This document shows, piece after piece, positions 18,601 to 27,682 of a DNA stretch of 64,000 nt. Made by a program: the position numbers and the translations under genes. Source of the DNA: Rhizobium sp. LC145. Its GTDB lineage: Bacteria > Pseudomonadota > Alphaproteobacteria > Rhizobiales > Rhizobiaceae. How positions within the stretch are numbered: position 1 is the first letter of the stretch; each line of letters opens with the position of its first letter. The DNA is taken from the NCBI RefSeq assembly GCF_001005825.1, contig NZ_LBHV01000001.1, positions 186,001 to 250,000 of the forward strand. Reading direction: 5' to 3'. The notes below the pieces were generated by a model. It saw only the letters and a list, made by a program, of their open reading frames with translations. It was not told the origin of the DNA and made no database searches.

Positions 18601-20706
18601 ATGCGCCCCGCAGTCCTTGACCCACTATTCTCTTCCGTCGCGTCGCTTGCGGGCGTCGGTCCCAAGCTTGCCGAATTGATCGCGCGTGTTACCGGCCGCG
18701 AAGACGCGGACGACTGCCGGGTCATCGACCTGCTTTTCCACGCCCCCTATTCCCTCATCGACCGGCGCAATCGCCCCGGCATCGCGCTGGCACCCCAGGG
18801 GGCCATCGTCACGATCGAGGGCCGTGTCGACCGGCATCAGCCGCCGCCGCGCGGCAAGCCGAACGTCCCCTATCGCGTCTTCCTGCATGACGAGACCGGC
18901 GAGTTGGCGTTGACGTTCTTCCGGGCCAAGGGCGATTGGCTGCAGAAATCGCTGCCGCTCGATGAAACGGTGATGGTCAGCGGCAAGGTCGACTGGTTCA
19001 ACGGCCGGCCTTCCATGGTCCATCCGGACTTCATCGTGAAAGCGTCCGAGGCGGAAAGCCTGCCGCTGATCGAGCCTGTCTATCCGCTGACCGCCGGCCT
19101 TTCGCCGAAAGTGCTGCGAAAGGCGATCGACGGCGCAATCGCGCGACTTCCGGCCTTGCCGGAGTGGATCGACGAAGCCCTTTTCCAGCGCCAGGGATTC
19201 CTGTCCGCCGGCGACAGCTTTCGCCGATTGCATGATCCGCGCGACGAGGCGGATATCGACCCGCAGTCCCCTGCCCGGCGCAGGCTCGCCTATGACGAGT
19301 TTCTAGCCGGCCAGGTATCGCTCTCCCTCGTGCGCCAGCGGCTGCGCCGGGTTCCCGGAGAGCCGATCAGGGTCAAGGGCGATCTTGCCGCGAAGATCAT
19401 CGCTGATCTGCCCTTTTCGCTGACGCCAAGTCAGAAGAGCGCCGTCGAAGACATATTGAAGGACATGGCGGGCGACACCCGCATGCTGCGCCTGCTGCAG
19501 GGCGATGTCGGCGCGGGAAAAACACTGGTCGCGCTGCTTTCCATGGCGGCAGCGGTCGAGGCCGGCGGACAGGCCGTGTTGATGGCGCCGACTGAAATCC
19601 TGGCCAGGCAACATTTCCAGACGATTTCCAAACTGGCCGGGGCGGCCGGCATCAATGTCGAAGTTCTGACCGGCCGTACCAAGGGCCGCGAGCGCGATGC
19701 GATTGCGGAAAGGATCGCCTCCGGCGAGGCGCAGATCGTCATCGGTACTCACGCGCTTTTCCAGGATGCGATCAATTATCACAATCTTCTTCTGGCCGTG
19801 GTGGACGAACAGCATCGCTTCGGGGTGCATCAGCGTCTTCGGCTGACTGCGAAAGGCATTTCACCGCATATGCTGGTGATGACCGCAACCCCCATTCCCC
19901 GTACGCTGGTGCTTGCCGCCTTCGGCGACATGGATGTTTCGAAGCTCACCGAAAAACCGGCCGGCCGCAAGCCGATCCAGACGGTGACGATACCGACCGA
20001 ACGCATCGGCGAGATCGTTTCACGGCTGCGAGCCGCCATCGCCGAGGGAAAGAAGGCCTATTGGATATGCCCTCTCGTCGAGGAGTCGGACGTTTCCGAA
20101 CTGATGTCAGTCGAAGAGCGGCATGCGGTTCTCGCCAAGGAGCTCGGCCGCGACGTCGGCCTCGTTCATGGGCGCATGTCCGGGCCCGAAAAGGACGCGG
20201 TGATGACCGCCTTCAAGAGCGGCGAAATCCGGCTGCTGGTGGCGACGACCGTGGTAGAAGTGGGCGTCGACGTGCCCGATGCGACAATCATGGTCATCGA
20301 ACATGCCGAGCGGTTCGGGCTTGCCCAGCTTCACCAGCTTCGCGGCCGTGTCGGGCGCGGAGACGAGGCCTCGACCTGTATCCTGCTCTACAAGGGGCCG
20401 CTCAGCGAAACCGGAAAGGCTCGTCTTTCCATCCTGCGCGATAGCGAGGACGGCTTCCTGATCGCCGAGGAGGACTTGCGTCTTCGCGGCGAAGGCGAAC
20501 TCCTCGGCACCCGCCAGTCCGGCACGCCGGGCTTCAGGATCGCCAGTCTGGAAGCACATGCAGACCTGCTCGAGATCGCCCGCAAGGATGCCGCCTATCT
20601 TCTGGAGCGCGATCCGGAACTCACGAGCGACCGCGGCCAGAACATGCGCGTGCTCCTCTACCTTCATCGACGCGACGAGGCGATCCGGTTCCTGCGGGCG
20701 GGATGA
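18601..20706 (+). CDS. recG: ATP-dependent DNA helicase RecG
   Basis: Remodels stalled replication forks and Holliday junctions. The 701-residue protein has an N-terminal wedge/OB region (GAIVTIEGRVDRHQ, PYRVFLHDETGELALTFF), helicase motif I GDVGAGKT at 301-308, DEQH at 402-405, MTATPIPRTL, and the C-terminal TRG region with QLRGRVGRG. The open frame extends 47 codons upstream over the divergent sdhE, but ATG 18601 gives the family start (LDPLFSSVASLAGVGPKLA). Family length is normal. Confidence 0.96.
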   Translation: MRPAVLDPLFSSVASLAGVGPKLAELIARVTGREDADDCRVIDLLFHAPYSLIDRRNRPGIALAPQGAIVTIEGRVDRHQPPPRGKPNVPYRVFLHDETGELALTFFRAKGDWLQKSLPLDETVMVSGKVDWFNGRPSMVHPDFIVKASEAESLPLIEPVYPLTAGLSPKVLRKAIDGAIARLPALPEWIDEALFQRQGFLSAGDSFRRLHDPRDEADIDPQSPARRRLAYDEFLAGQVSLSLVRQRLRRVPGEPIRVKGDLAAKIIADLPFSLTPSQKSAVEDILKDMAGDTRMLRLLQGDVGAGKTLVALLSMAAAVEAGGQAVLMAPTEILARQHFQTISKLAGAAGINVEVLTGRTKGRERDAIAERIASGEAQIVIGTHALFQDAINYHNLLLAVVDEQHRFGVHQRLRLTAKGISPHMLVMTATPIPRTLVLAAFGDMDVSKLTEKPAGRKPIQTVTIPTERIGEIVSRLRAAIAEGKKAYWICPLVEESDVSELMSVEERHAVLAKELGRDVGLVHGRMSGPEKDAVMTAFKSGEIRLLVATTVVEVGVDVPDATIMVIEHAERFGLAQLHQLRGRVGRGDEASTCILLYKGPLSETGKARLSILRDSEDGFLIAEEDLRLRGEGELLGTRQSGTPGFRIASLEAHADLLEIARKDAAYLLERDPELTSDRGQNMRVLLYLHRRDEAIRFLRAG

Positions 20707-20723
20707 ATGTAGCTCCCCGACGA

Positions 20724-21425
20724 TCAGGAGCCGGAAGGTTCCGGCGGGCTTGGAATTACCGCGGTGGGCGCGGCCTTCCTAGGCTTGTATTCCGGAGCGA
20801 TCAGGCCGCCTGAGATCAGGAGCTTCGCCCCTTCCTCCGGCGTCATGTCGAGCATGATGATCTTGCTTTTCGGCACAAACATCAGGAAGCCGGCAGTCGG
20901 AACCGGCGTCGGTGCCAGGAACACGGCCATCATTTCCTCGCCTTGCGCGTTGAGACGCGCGGCTACCTCACCCTGCGCGTTGCCGGCTATGAAAACCAGC
21001 GCCCAGGTGCCGGGGCTCGGAAATTCGATCAGACCGACCTTCTTGAAAGAGGTCGACTGCTCCTTCAGCACGGTCTCGAAGATCTGCTTCAAGCTCTTGT
21101 AGATCGTCCGGACGAGCGGCATCCGGTGCAGCAGGGATTCGCCGAAATTGACGATCGAGCGGCCGATCAGGTTCTTGCCGAGAAAACCGATGATGGTGAT
21201 GAACACCACCGCGATCAGCAGGCCCGTGCCGGGAATAGTGATGTTGAAATAATATTGGGGGTCGTAGCGCTGCGGAATATAGGGCGTGACCCAGCTGTCG
21301 GCCCAGTCGATCAGCGCGAAAGTCAGCCATACAGTGATGGCAAGCGGCGCGCAGATGATGAGACCTGCCAGGAAATTATTCCGGATGCGCCCGGCCAGCG
21401 AAATTCTTTCCGGACTGTCGTTCAT
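20724..21425 (-). CDS. DUF502 membrane protein
   Basis: The 233-residue product has two N-terminal membrane segments (NFLAGLIICAPLAITVWLTF and a second near LLIAVVFITIIGFLG). The DUF502 core follows: PLVRTIYKSLKQIFETV, FKKVGLIEFPSPGTWALVFI, VFLAPTPVPTAGFLMFVPK. The family is widespread and uncharacterised. A low-complexity Pro/Ser tail ends the protein. It starts 15 bases after the GNAT stop, so glmS, GNAT and this gene form one run on the minus strand. It is convergent with recG. Confidence 0.85.
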   Translation of the reverse strand: MNDSPERISLAGRIRNNFLAGLIICAPLAITVWLTFALIDWADSWVTPYIPQRYDPQYYFNITIPGTGLLIAVVFITIIGFLGKNLIGRSIVNFGESLLHRMPLVRTIYKSLKQIFETVLKEQSTSFKKVGLIEFPSPGTWALVFIAGNAQGEVAARLNAQGEEMMAVFLAPTPVPTAGFLMFVPKSKIIMLDMTPEEGAKLLISGGLIAPEYKPRKAAPTAVIPSPPEPSGS

Positions 21426-21440
21426 CCGCGTTCCGTCATG

Positions 21441-21944
21441 TCATGCTGTGTCGCCGTAAAAGGCCTTGTGATAGGTGACAATGCCGGATGCCATCGACCC
21501 ATGCAAGGCCAGCGCCATGAAATAGTCAGGCGGGAAATCGGGCAGCACAAGCTCGTCGTTCCGGTTGAAACCGAAGCGGCCGTAATAGGCCGGATCGCCG
21601 GCCACCACGCAACCCTTAGCACCGATTGCGCGAAGCTCATCCAGGCCTTTCCGGATCAATGCGCTGCCGATCCCCTCGCCTTGCCGTTGCGGGTGAACGG
21701 AAACCGGACCCAGGCCATACCAGTCCGCCGCGCCATCGGATATCTGCACACGGGAAAAAGCGGCATGACCGAGGATTTTCCCCTCTTCCTCCGCTACCAC
21801 GGAGAAAGCCAGGGCACCGGCTTTGCGCAACCGATCGACGATCAACGGCTCGCTGCCGTCGCTGTGCGGATGGCCGGCGAAAGCCAGTTCCGTCACCGAA
21901 TGAATCGCGGCCTCGTCGCCCGGATTTTCCGGCCGGATGATCAT
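21441..21944 (-). CDS. GNAT-family N-acetyltransferase
   Basis: The 167-residue product has a GNAT fold. The acetyl-CoA pyrophosphate loop is VSVHPQRQGEGIGSALIRKGL, preceded by the strand YGLGPVS. The downstream GDPAYYGRFGFNRNDELVLP is typical of the YhbS-like subgroup. The acceptor cannot be predicted. Its ATG overlaps the glmS stop as ATGA, implying translational coupling, although a direct role in hexosamine metabolism is only a guess. Confidence 0.85.
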   Translation of the reverse strand: MIIRPENPGDEAAIHSVTELAFAGHPHSDGSEPLIVDRLRKAGALAFSVVAEEEGKILGHAAFSRVQISDGAADWYGLGPVSVHPQRQGEGIGSALIRKGLDELRAIGAKGCVVAGDPAYYGRFGFNRNDELVLPDFPPDYFMALALHGSMASGIVTYHKAFYGDTA

Positions 21945-23767
21945 TCCACCGTCACCGATTTGGCGAGGTTGCGCGGCTGGTCGACATCGGTCCCCATGAA
22001 GACGGCCGTGTGATAGGCAAGCAACTGGATGGGCAGCGAGAAGATCATCGGAGCGATGATCTCGTCGACGTTCGGCAGCGTGATGGTCGCCATGGTCGGC
22101 AGCTTGGAGGCGGCTGCGCCCTTCTCGTCGGTAATGAAGATGATCCTGCCGCCGCGCGCGGCCACTTCCTGCATGTTCGAGACTGTCTTTTCGAAGAAGC
22201 GGTCATGCGGGGCGATGACGATGACCGGCATGTTCTCGTCGATGAGCGCGATCGGCCCGTGCTTCAGCTCGCCCGCGGCATAGCCTTCGGCATGAATATA
22301 GGAGATTTCCTTGAGCTTCAGAGCACCCTCGAGCGCCAGCGGATAGCTGGTGCCGCGGCCGAGATAGAGCACATCCTTGAAGCGGGAGAGATCGCGCGAG
22401 AGAGATTCTATCTGAGGCTGAACCTCGTTCAGTACCCGGCTCATGATGCGTGGCATCTCGGCGAGATGGCGAACCATTGCCGTTTCCTGCTCTGCCGATA
22501 CGGTTCCGCGCGCACGGCCGGCGCCGATCGCGAGTGCGGCCAGAACGGCGAGCTGGCAGGTGAAGGCCTTGGTGGAAGCGACGCCGATTTCCGGTCCGGC
22601 CAGGATCGGGAAGATCGCATCGGATTCGCGGGCGATCGTGGATTCCCTGACATTCACGATCGCGCCGATCTTCAGCCCTTCCTGCTTGCAGTAGCGCAAT
22701 GAGGCAAGCGTGTCGGCGGTCTCGCCGGACTGCGAGATGAAGAGCGCTGCCTGGGAGGGTGAAAGCGGCAATTCGCGATAGCGGAATTCCGAGGCGACAT
22801 CGATCTCGACCGGCAGACGCGCATAGCGCTCGAACCAGTATTTGCCGATGAGGCCGGAAAGATAGGCCGTGCCGCAGGCGGAGATCGCAAGGCCGGAGAC
22901 CTTGCCGAAATCGATCTCGGTCTCGTTCCTCTTCACCGTGTTTGCGGCAAAATCGATATAGTGGCTCAATGCGTGCGAGATGATCTCCGGCTGCTCATAG
23001 ATTTCCTTCTCCATGAAGTGCCGGTGGTTGCCCTTGTCCACCATGAAGGCAGATGCCTGAGAAATCTGGCTGCGCCGCTGCACTGGTCTGCCGGAGTAAT
23101 CGACGATCTCGACGCCTTTTGCTGTCATGATGGCGCAGTCGCCGTCGACCAGGTAAGTGATCTCGTTGGTGAAGGGAGAGAGCGCGATCGCATCCGAGCC
23201 CAGGAACATCTCGCCCTGGCCATGTCCGATTGCGAGCGGCGGCCCGAAACGGGCGGCCATGATCGTACCCGGATCATCCTCGAACATCACCACCAGCGCA
23301 TAGGCGCCGGCGACGCGATTCAGCATGGCAAGCATCGCAGCGCGGCGGTCCAGGCCCTGACGCAGGTATTTGGCCAGGAGATGAGCGACCACTTCCGTAT
23401 CGGTCTGGCTCTCGAAAACCGCGCCTTCGGAAAGAAGTTCATCCTTCAGTTCGGAGAAGTTCTCGATGATGCCGTTGTGGACGACGGCGACACCCCCCAC
23501 GAAATGCGGATGGGCATTGGTCTCGTTCGGCACGCCATGGGTGGCCCAGCGGGTATGGGCAATGCCGATCACGCCCGGCAGCGGCTCGGCATCAAGCCTT
23601 TTCTCCAGATTGAAGAGCTTTCCTTCGGCGCGGCGCCGGTCCATCCTGCCGCCGTGGATCGTCGCGACGCCGGCGGAATCATAACCGCGATATTCGAGCC
23701 GCCGCAGCGCATCGACGAGCCGCCCCGCCACCGCTTCCCTTCCGACGATCCCGACAATCCCGCACAT
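21941..23767 (-). CDS. glmS: Glutamine--fructose-6-phosphate aminotransferase (isomerizing)
   Basis: First step of UDP-GlcNAc synthesis: fructose-6-phosphate plus glutamine gives glucosamine-6-phosphate. The 608-residue protein starts MCGIVGIVG, with catalytic Cys2 exposed after Met removal. The glutaminase domain spans about 1-240 (HTRWATHG, NGIIEN). Two SIS isomerase domains follow (SQSGETADTL, GRGTSYPLALEGALKLKEISYIHAEG), ending in AKSVTVE. The TTG two codons upstream is rejected because it would block the Cys. No glmS ribozyme is expected or seen. glmU lies 380 bases away on the same strand, with a tiny gene between. Confidence 0.97.
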   Translation of the reverse strand: MCGIVGIVGREAVAGRLVDALRRLEYRGYDSAGVATIHGGRMDRRRAEGKLFNLEKRLDAEPLPGVIGIAHTRWATHGVPNETNAHPHFVGGVAVVHNGIIENFSELKDELLSEGAVFESQTDTEVVAHLLAKYLRQGLDRRAAMLAMLNRVAGAYALVVMFEDDPGTIMAARFGPPLAIGHGQGEMFLGSDAIALSPFTNEITYLVDGDCAIMTAKGVEIVDYSGRPVQRRSQISQASAFMVDKGNHRHFMEKEIYEQPEIISHALSHYIDFAANTVKRNETEIDFGKVSGLAISACGTAYLSGLIGKYWFERYARLPVEIDVASEFRYRELPLSPSQAALFISQSGETADTLASLRYCKQEGLKIGAIVNVRESTIARESDAIFPILAGPEIGVASTKAFTCQLAVLAALAIGAGRARGTVSAEQETAMVRHLAEMPRIMSRVLNEVQPQIESLSRDLSRFKDVLYLGRGTSYPLALEGALKLKEISYIHAEGYAAGELKHGPIALIDENMPVIVIAPHDRFFEKTVSNMQEVAARGGRIIFITDEKGAAASKLPTMATITLPNVDEIIAPMIFSLPIQLLAYHTAVFMGTDVDQPRNLAKSVTVE

Positions 23768-23842
23768 GAACAATCTCTCCGTTTGGTTGAACCGGGCGAA
23801 TTCCTAGCGGATTGCCCGCTTTGCGCAATCTGCCTGCCGGTC

Positions 23843-23890
23843 ACTTTCGATATCTGAAAGTAACGCGAACGCTTTAACGCCACCTTTCAG
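23843..23890. promoter_or_regulatory. Inverted-repeat cluster upstream of glmS (possible operator)
   Basis: Half-sites ACTTTC at 23843-23848 and GAAAGT at 23856-23861, and CTGAAAG at 23854-23860 with CTTTCAG at 23884-23890, lie 76-123 bases before the glmS start. The repeated hexamer in both orientations suggests a regulator binding site. I cannot assign the protein. Confidence 0.3.
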
Positions 23891-23980
23891 TCTAAGCCTC
23901 ACCGCCCGGTGACATCACACCAGGGAACCACCGGCGCTTCCATGCGGTTAGTATCAACGTAACGCAACCGGTCGAGGGCC

Positions 23981-24148
23981 ATGACCAACCAGGACAACGA
24001 CCCCATCGTTCAGCCGAGCGATCCGCCGGCCGAAAAAGCTGTGAAAAGACAGGCAGGCCGCGGTCTGGTGCTGTTCATCATCGGTGTCGGCGTCGCGGCG
24101 TTCGTGCTTTATCTGACGATCATCCTCTACGCCGCAATTACGGGTTAG
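23981..24148 (+). CDS. Small single-span membrane protein, 55 residues
   Basis: Begins [20 protein letters not shown], then a basic patch (VKRQAGRG) and one hydrophobic segment of about 22 residues ([20 protein letters not shown]), ending YAAITG. A Shine-Dalgarno-like GAGGG lies four bases before the ATG, and codon use is GC-rich at third positions like the neighbours. The basic patch before the helix predicts an N-in topology. It sits between glmS and glmU on the opposite strand, and its TAG overlaps the glmU TAA by three bases (TTAG). I do not recognise a family. A real gene is likely; function is unknown. Confidence 0.65.
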   Translation: MTNQDNDPIVQPSDPPAEKAVKRQAGRGLVLFIIGVGVAAFVLYLTIILYAAITG

Positions 24149-25506
24149 CCTTTCGCCTTCTTCGCGGCCTTGAAGGCAAGCGCCCGCTCGCGAATGACCT
24201 TCGCACGCTCCGGCTTCACCTCCTGCCTTGCTCGACCTAGTGCCAGGGCGTCGGCGGGGACATCGGCGGTGATGACGCTGCCGGAGGCTACATAGGCTCC
24301 GTCACCGATGGAGATCGGCGCGACGAGGGCGGAATTCGAGCCGATGAAGGCATTCGCGCCAATGCGGGTCACATGCTTGTTCACACCATCGTAGTTGCAG
24401 GTGATGGTACCGGCACCGATGTTCGAGTGCGCGCCCACAAAGGCGTCGCCGATATAGGTCAGGTGGTTGACCTTGGCGCCTTCGCCGATCTCGGCCTTCT
24501 TCACCTCGCAGAAATTGCCGACCTTGGAGCCGGCGGCAAGATGCGCACCGGGACGCAGCCGCGCGAACGGCCCGACAGTAGCGCCGGCGCTCACATGCGC
24601 GCCTTCCAGATGCGAGAAGGCATGAACGACAGCGCCACCCTCGACCGTGACGCCCGGCCCGAAGACCACATTCGGCTCGATCACCGCGTCCTGGCCGATC
24701 TCCGTGTCATAGGCAAGGAAAACGGTTTCCGGTGCGATCATCGTCACGCCCGAGAGCATCAGTTCATAACGGCGGCGCTCCTGCCAGAGCTTTTCGATCT
24801 GGGCGAGTTCGGCGCGGTTGTTGCAGCCGGTCAGTTCGGCCTCCGGCGCATCCACCGCGACGACCCTGCCGCCGGCCGCGCGGGCGATCTCGACGAGATC
24901 GGTCAGATAATATTCGCCCTTGGCGTTGTCGTTGCCGATCTTTTCCAGAAGCGCGAGCGCCTTGCGGCCATTAATCGCCATCAGCCCACTATTGCACCAG
25001 GTGACCTTGCGCTCTTCCTCGGTCGCGTCCTTCTCCTCGCGGATCGCAACGAGTTCGCCATTTTCGACCAGCAGGCGGCCATAGCCGGTCGGCTTGTCGG
25101 TATGAAAGCCGATCACCACCACGTCCGCCCCCTCGGCGAGCTTCTGCCGTGCCGCCAGAAAGGGTCCCGACGTAATCAGAGGCACGTCGCCATAGGCGAC
25201 GAGGACGTCGTCATAGCCGCGAGCGATCGCATCCTTCGCCGCCAGTACCGCATGGCCCGTTCCGAGGCGTTCGGTCTGCAGGAAGGCCTCCACCGTGACG
25301 TCTTCGACGGCGCCGGCCTTCGCAACGGCATCCGCATCGCGCCCGACCACCAGCGCCGCATCCGTCATGCCCGCGGAGGCCACCGCCGCCATCACATGCG
25401 CGATCATCGGCCGGCTGGCAATCGGGTGCAGCACTTTCGACATGGAGGATTTCATGCGGGTGCTGTCGCCGGCGGCGAGGATCACGGCAAGGCAGGAGCG
25501 GCTCAT
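24145..25506 (-). CDS. glmU: Bifunctional UDP-GlcNAc pyrophosphorylase / glucosamine-1-phosphate acetyltransferase
   Basis: Last two steps to UDP-GlcNAc. The 453-residue protein has an N-terminal nucleotidyltransferase domain with the signature [20 protein letters not shown]. The C-terminal left-handed beta helix has hexapeptide repeats ([59 protein letters not shown]). The signature has Ser for the usual Gly and SMSK for the usual xxPK; rhizobial GlmU tolerate such changes as far as I recall. ATG 25506 gives [14 protein letters not shown]; the longer frame adds 39 non-homologous codons. Confidence 0.96.
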   Translation of the reverse strand: MSRSCLAVILAAGDSTRMKSSMSKVLHPIASRPMIAHVMAAVASAGMTDAALVVGRDADAVAKAGAVEDVTVEAFLQTERLGTGHAVLAAKDAIARGYDDVLVAYGDVPLITSGPFLAARQKLAEGADVVVIGFHTDKPTGYGRLLVENGELVAIREEKDATEEERKVTWCNSGLMAINGRKALALLEKIGNDNAKGEYYLTDLVEIARAAGGRVVAVDAPEAELTGCNNRAELAQIEKLWQERRRYELMLSGVTMIAPETVFLAYDTEIGQDAVIEPNVVFGPGVTVEGGAVVHAFSHLEGAHVSAGATVGPFARLRPGAHLAAGSKVGNFCEVKKAEIGEGAKVNHLTYIGDAFVGAHSNIGAGTITCNYDGVNKHVTRIGANAFIGSNSALVAPISIGDGAYVASGSVITADVPADALALGRARQEVKPERAKVIRERALAFKAAKKAKG

Positions 25507-25591
25507 CAGGAATCTCCGATTCAATCCATTTCGCGGGCTTTTAGCAGCAAGACGGTTGAAGGGCGATAAACAGCTTGTATCCCCAAGAAAC

Positions 25592-25642
25592 AAAAAGGGC
25601 GCCCGAAGGCGCCCTTCACTCACCCCTCGAAGGAGGGGTGAG
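25592..25642 (-). terminator. Terminator of the BMP transporter operon with a second hairpin
   Basis: On the minus strand a hairpin with 10-bp arms (25619-25628 and 25633-25642) is followed by a 9-bp hairpin (AAGGGCGCC, loop TTCG) at 25595-25616 and a run of T. It lies right after the binding-protein stop at 25650. The T-tract hairpin is the terminator; the first may protect the 3' end. Confidence 0.85.
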
Positions 25643-25649
25643 CCAAGTA

Positions 25650-26723
25650 TTACTGCGGAAGCTTGTCGTCCACGCCTTCGACGTAGAAGTTCATGCCGAG
25701 CAGCACGCCGTCCTCCGGCTTCTCGCCGGCCGCGAGCCAGGGCGAACCGTCCTGCTTGTTGATCGGGCCGGTGAAGGGGTGCAGCTCGCCCGACTTGATC
25801 TTGGCTTCGGTCTCCTCCGCCATCGCCTTCACGTCATCCGGCATGTTGGTATAGGGCGCCATGGTGAGAATGCCGTCCTTGAGACCATCCCAGATCTGCT
25901 CGGATTTCCAGGTGCCGTCGAGGAGCGCGTTGGTGCGCTTGATGTAATAGGCGCCCCAGGTATCGACGATCGCGGTGAGCTGCGTCTTCGGGCCGGCGGC
26001 GATCATGTCGGATGCCTGACCGAAGGCGAGAATGCCACGCTCGGCCGCAACCTGCATCGGTGCCGTCGTGTCGGTGTGCTGGGTCAGGATATCGACGCCC
26101 TGGTCGATCAGAGCCTTGGCGGCATCGGCTTCCTTGCCGGGATCGAACCAGGTGTTGGCCCAGACGACCTTCAGCTTGAAATCGGGGTTGATGGACTTCG
26201 CGCCGAGTTCGAAGGCATTGATGCCCATCACCACTTCCGGGATCGGGAAGGATGCGATGTAGCCGGCAAGGCCCTTCTTCGACATCTTTGCGGCGATCTG
26301 GCCCTGGATATAGCGGCCTTCATAGAAGCGGGAATTATAGGTCGCGACATTCGGCGCGGCCTTGAAGCCGGTGGCGTGCTCGAACTTTATGTCCGGGAAT
26401 TTTTCAGCGACCTTGATCGTCGCGTCCATGAAGCCGAACGAGGTCGTGAAGATCAGCGCGCAACCGGAACGGGCCATGCGCTCGATCGCGCGCTCCGCAT
26501 CCGGGCCTTCCGGCACGCTTTCCAGGAACGGCGTCTCGATCTTCTCGCCGAGCGCCTTCTGAAGCTCCTGACGGCCGATGTCATGAGCCTGCGTCCAGCC
26601 GCCATCCGTCTTCGAACCGACGTAGATGAAGCAGACCTTGGTCTTGTCCTGGGCGGACGCGCCGGTCGCAAGCCCACCCAACAGGGCTGCCGAGGCGGCA
26701 AGGGCGATAATCAGTTTCTTCAT
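25650..26723 (-). CDS. BMP-family ABC transporter substrate-binding protein (nucleoside type)
   Basis: Periplasmic binding protein of 357 residues with the signal peptide [24 protein letters not shown]. It belongs to the BMP/PnrA family: [47 protein letters not shown] and [12 protein letters not shown]. Characterised relatives bind purine nucleosides. There is no lipobox Cys, so it is soluble rather than a lipoprotein. It is the last gene of a four-gene run (ATPase, two permeases, binding protein), 43 bases after the second permease, and ends at a strong terminator. Confidence 0.93.
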   Translation of the reverse strand: MKKLIIALAASAALLGGLATGASAQDKTKVCFIYVGSKTDGGWTQAHDIGRQELQKALGEKIETPFLESVPEGPDAERAIERMARSGCALIFTTSFGFMDATIKVAEKFPDIKFEHATGFKAAPNVATYNSRFYEGRYIQGQIAAKMSKKGLAGYIASFPIPEVVMGINAFELGAKSINPDFKLKVVWANTWFDPGKEADAAKALIDQGVDILTQHTDTTAPMQVAAERGILAFGQASDMIAAGPKTQLTAIVDTWGAYYIKRTNALLDGTWKSEQIWDGLKDGILTMAPYTNMPDDVKAMAEETEAKIKSGELHPFTGPINKQDGSPWLAAGEKPEDGVLLGMNFYVEGVDDKLPQ

Positions 26724-26766
26724 TTCTAACCTCTATTGGCGTGAAGACGGGTTGTTTCTACCGCGG

Positions 26767-27681
26767 TTACCGGTCGGGAACGAATGGTTTCCCGAGCGAA
26801 GCCGGCGTATTGATGAGCGTCGTGCGGCGATTATGCGAGATGATGATCAGCACGACAATAGTAGCCGCATAAGGAAGTGCGGAGAGAAGCTGGGTGGGCA
26901 CGCCGATGCCGAAAGCCTGTGCGTGCAACTGCCCGATCGTCACCGTGCCGAAGAGATAGCCGCCCGCCAGAACCCTCCACGGCCTCCAGGAGGCGAACAC
27001 GACGAGCGCGAGCGCGATCCAGCCGCGGCCGGCGGACATGTTCTCCACCCATTGCGGCGTGTAGACGAGCGAAAGCTGCGCGCCCGCCAGGCCCGCACAG
27101 GCGCCCCCGAACATGACGGCCAGATAGCGCATGCGGATGACATGGATGCCGAGCGCATGGGCGGAACCGTGATTGTCGCCGATTGCGCGCAGCTTCAAGC
27201 CTGCGCGGCTGCGGAACAGGAACCAGTGGATACCGATGATCAGGGCAATCGAGAGATAGAAGATCAGATCCTGACTGAAGAGCACCTTTCCGAGGAACGG
27301 GATTTCCGAGAGGAGCGGAATTACGATCGGCTGCAGCTTGATGCCGGGCTGGCCGACGAAGCTCTCGCCGATCTGTCCGGAAAGCCCGAGCCCCAGGATG
27401 GTGAGCGCAAGACCCGTCGCGACCTGGTTGGCGACGAGCGTCAGCGTCAGAAAACCGAAAAGCAGGGAAAACAGCGCCCCGCCGGCAATGCCGGCGAGAA
27501 TACCGATATAGGGCGAGCCGGTGTACCGGGTGGCGGCGAAGGCGAAAACGGCGCCCATGATCATCATCCCCTCGACGCCGAGGTTCAGGACGCCGGAACG
27601 CTCCGCCACCAGCTCGCCGAGCGCGGCGACGACCAGGGGGGTGGATGCGGTGATGACCGTCAGGAGGATCGCTTCGAACAT
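26767..27681 (-). CDS. ABC transporter permease (nucleoside/BPL_LpqB-type branched family), second
   Basis: Inner-membrane permease of 304 residues with eight or more hydrophobic helices. Typical segments are ASTPLVVAALGELVAERSGVLNLGVEGMM at the N terminus and AIGDNHGSAHALGIHVIRMRYLAVMFGGACAGLAGA, the EAA-like coupling loop of the BPD_transp_2 family. It pairs with the larger permease one base upstream. The cognate ATPase and BMP binding protein suggest nucleoside import. Confidence 0.9.
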   Translation of the reverse strand: MFEAILLTVITASTPLVVAALGELVAERSGVLNLGVEGMMIMGAVFAFAATRYTGSPYIGILAGIAGGALFSLLFGFLTLTLVANQVATGLALTILGLGLSGQIGESFVGQPGIKLQPIVIPLLSEIPFLGKVLFSQDLIFYLSIALIIGIHWFLFRSRAGLKLRAIGDNHGSAHALGIHVIRMRYLAVMFGGACAGLAGAQLSLVYTPQWVENMSAGRGWIALALVVFASWRPWRVLAGGYLFGTVTIGQLHAQAFGIGVPTQLLSALPYAATIVVLIIISHNRRTTLINTPASLGKPFVPDR

Positions 27682-27682
27682 G

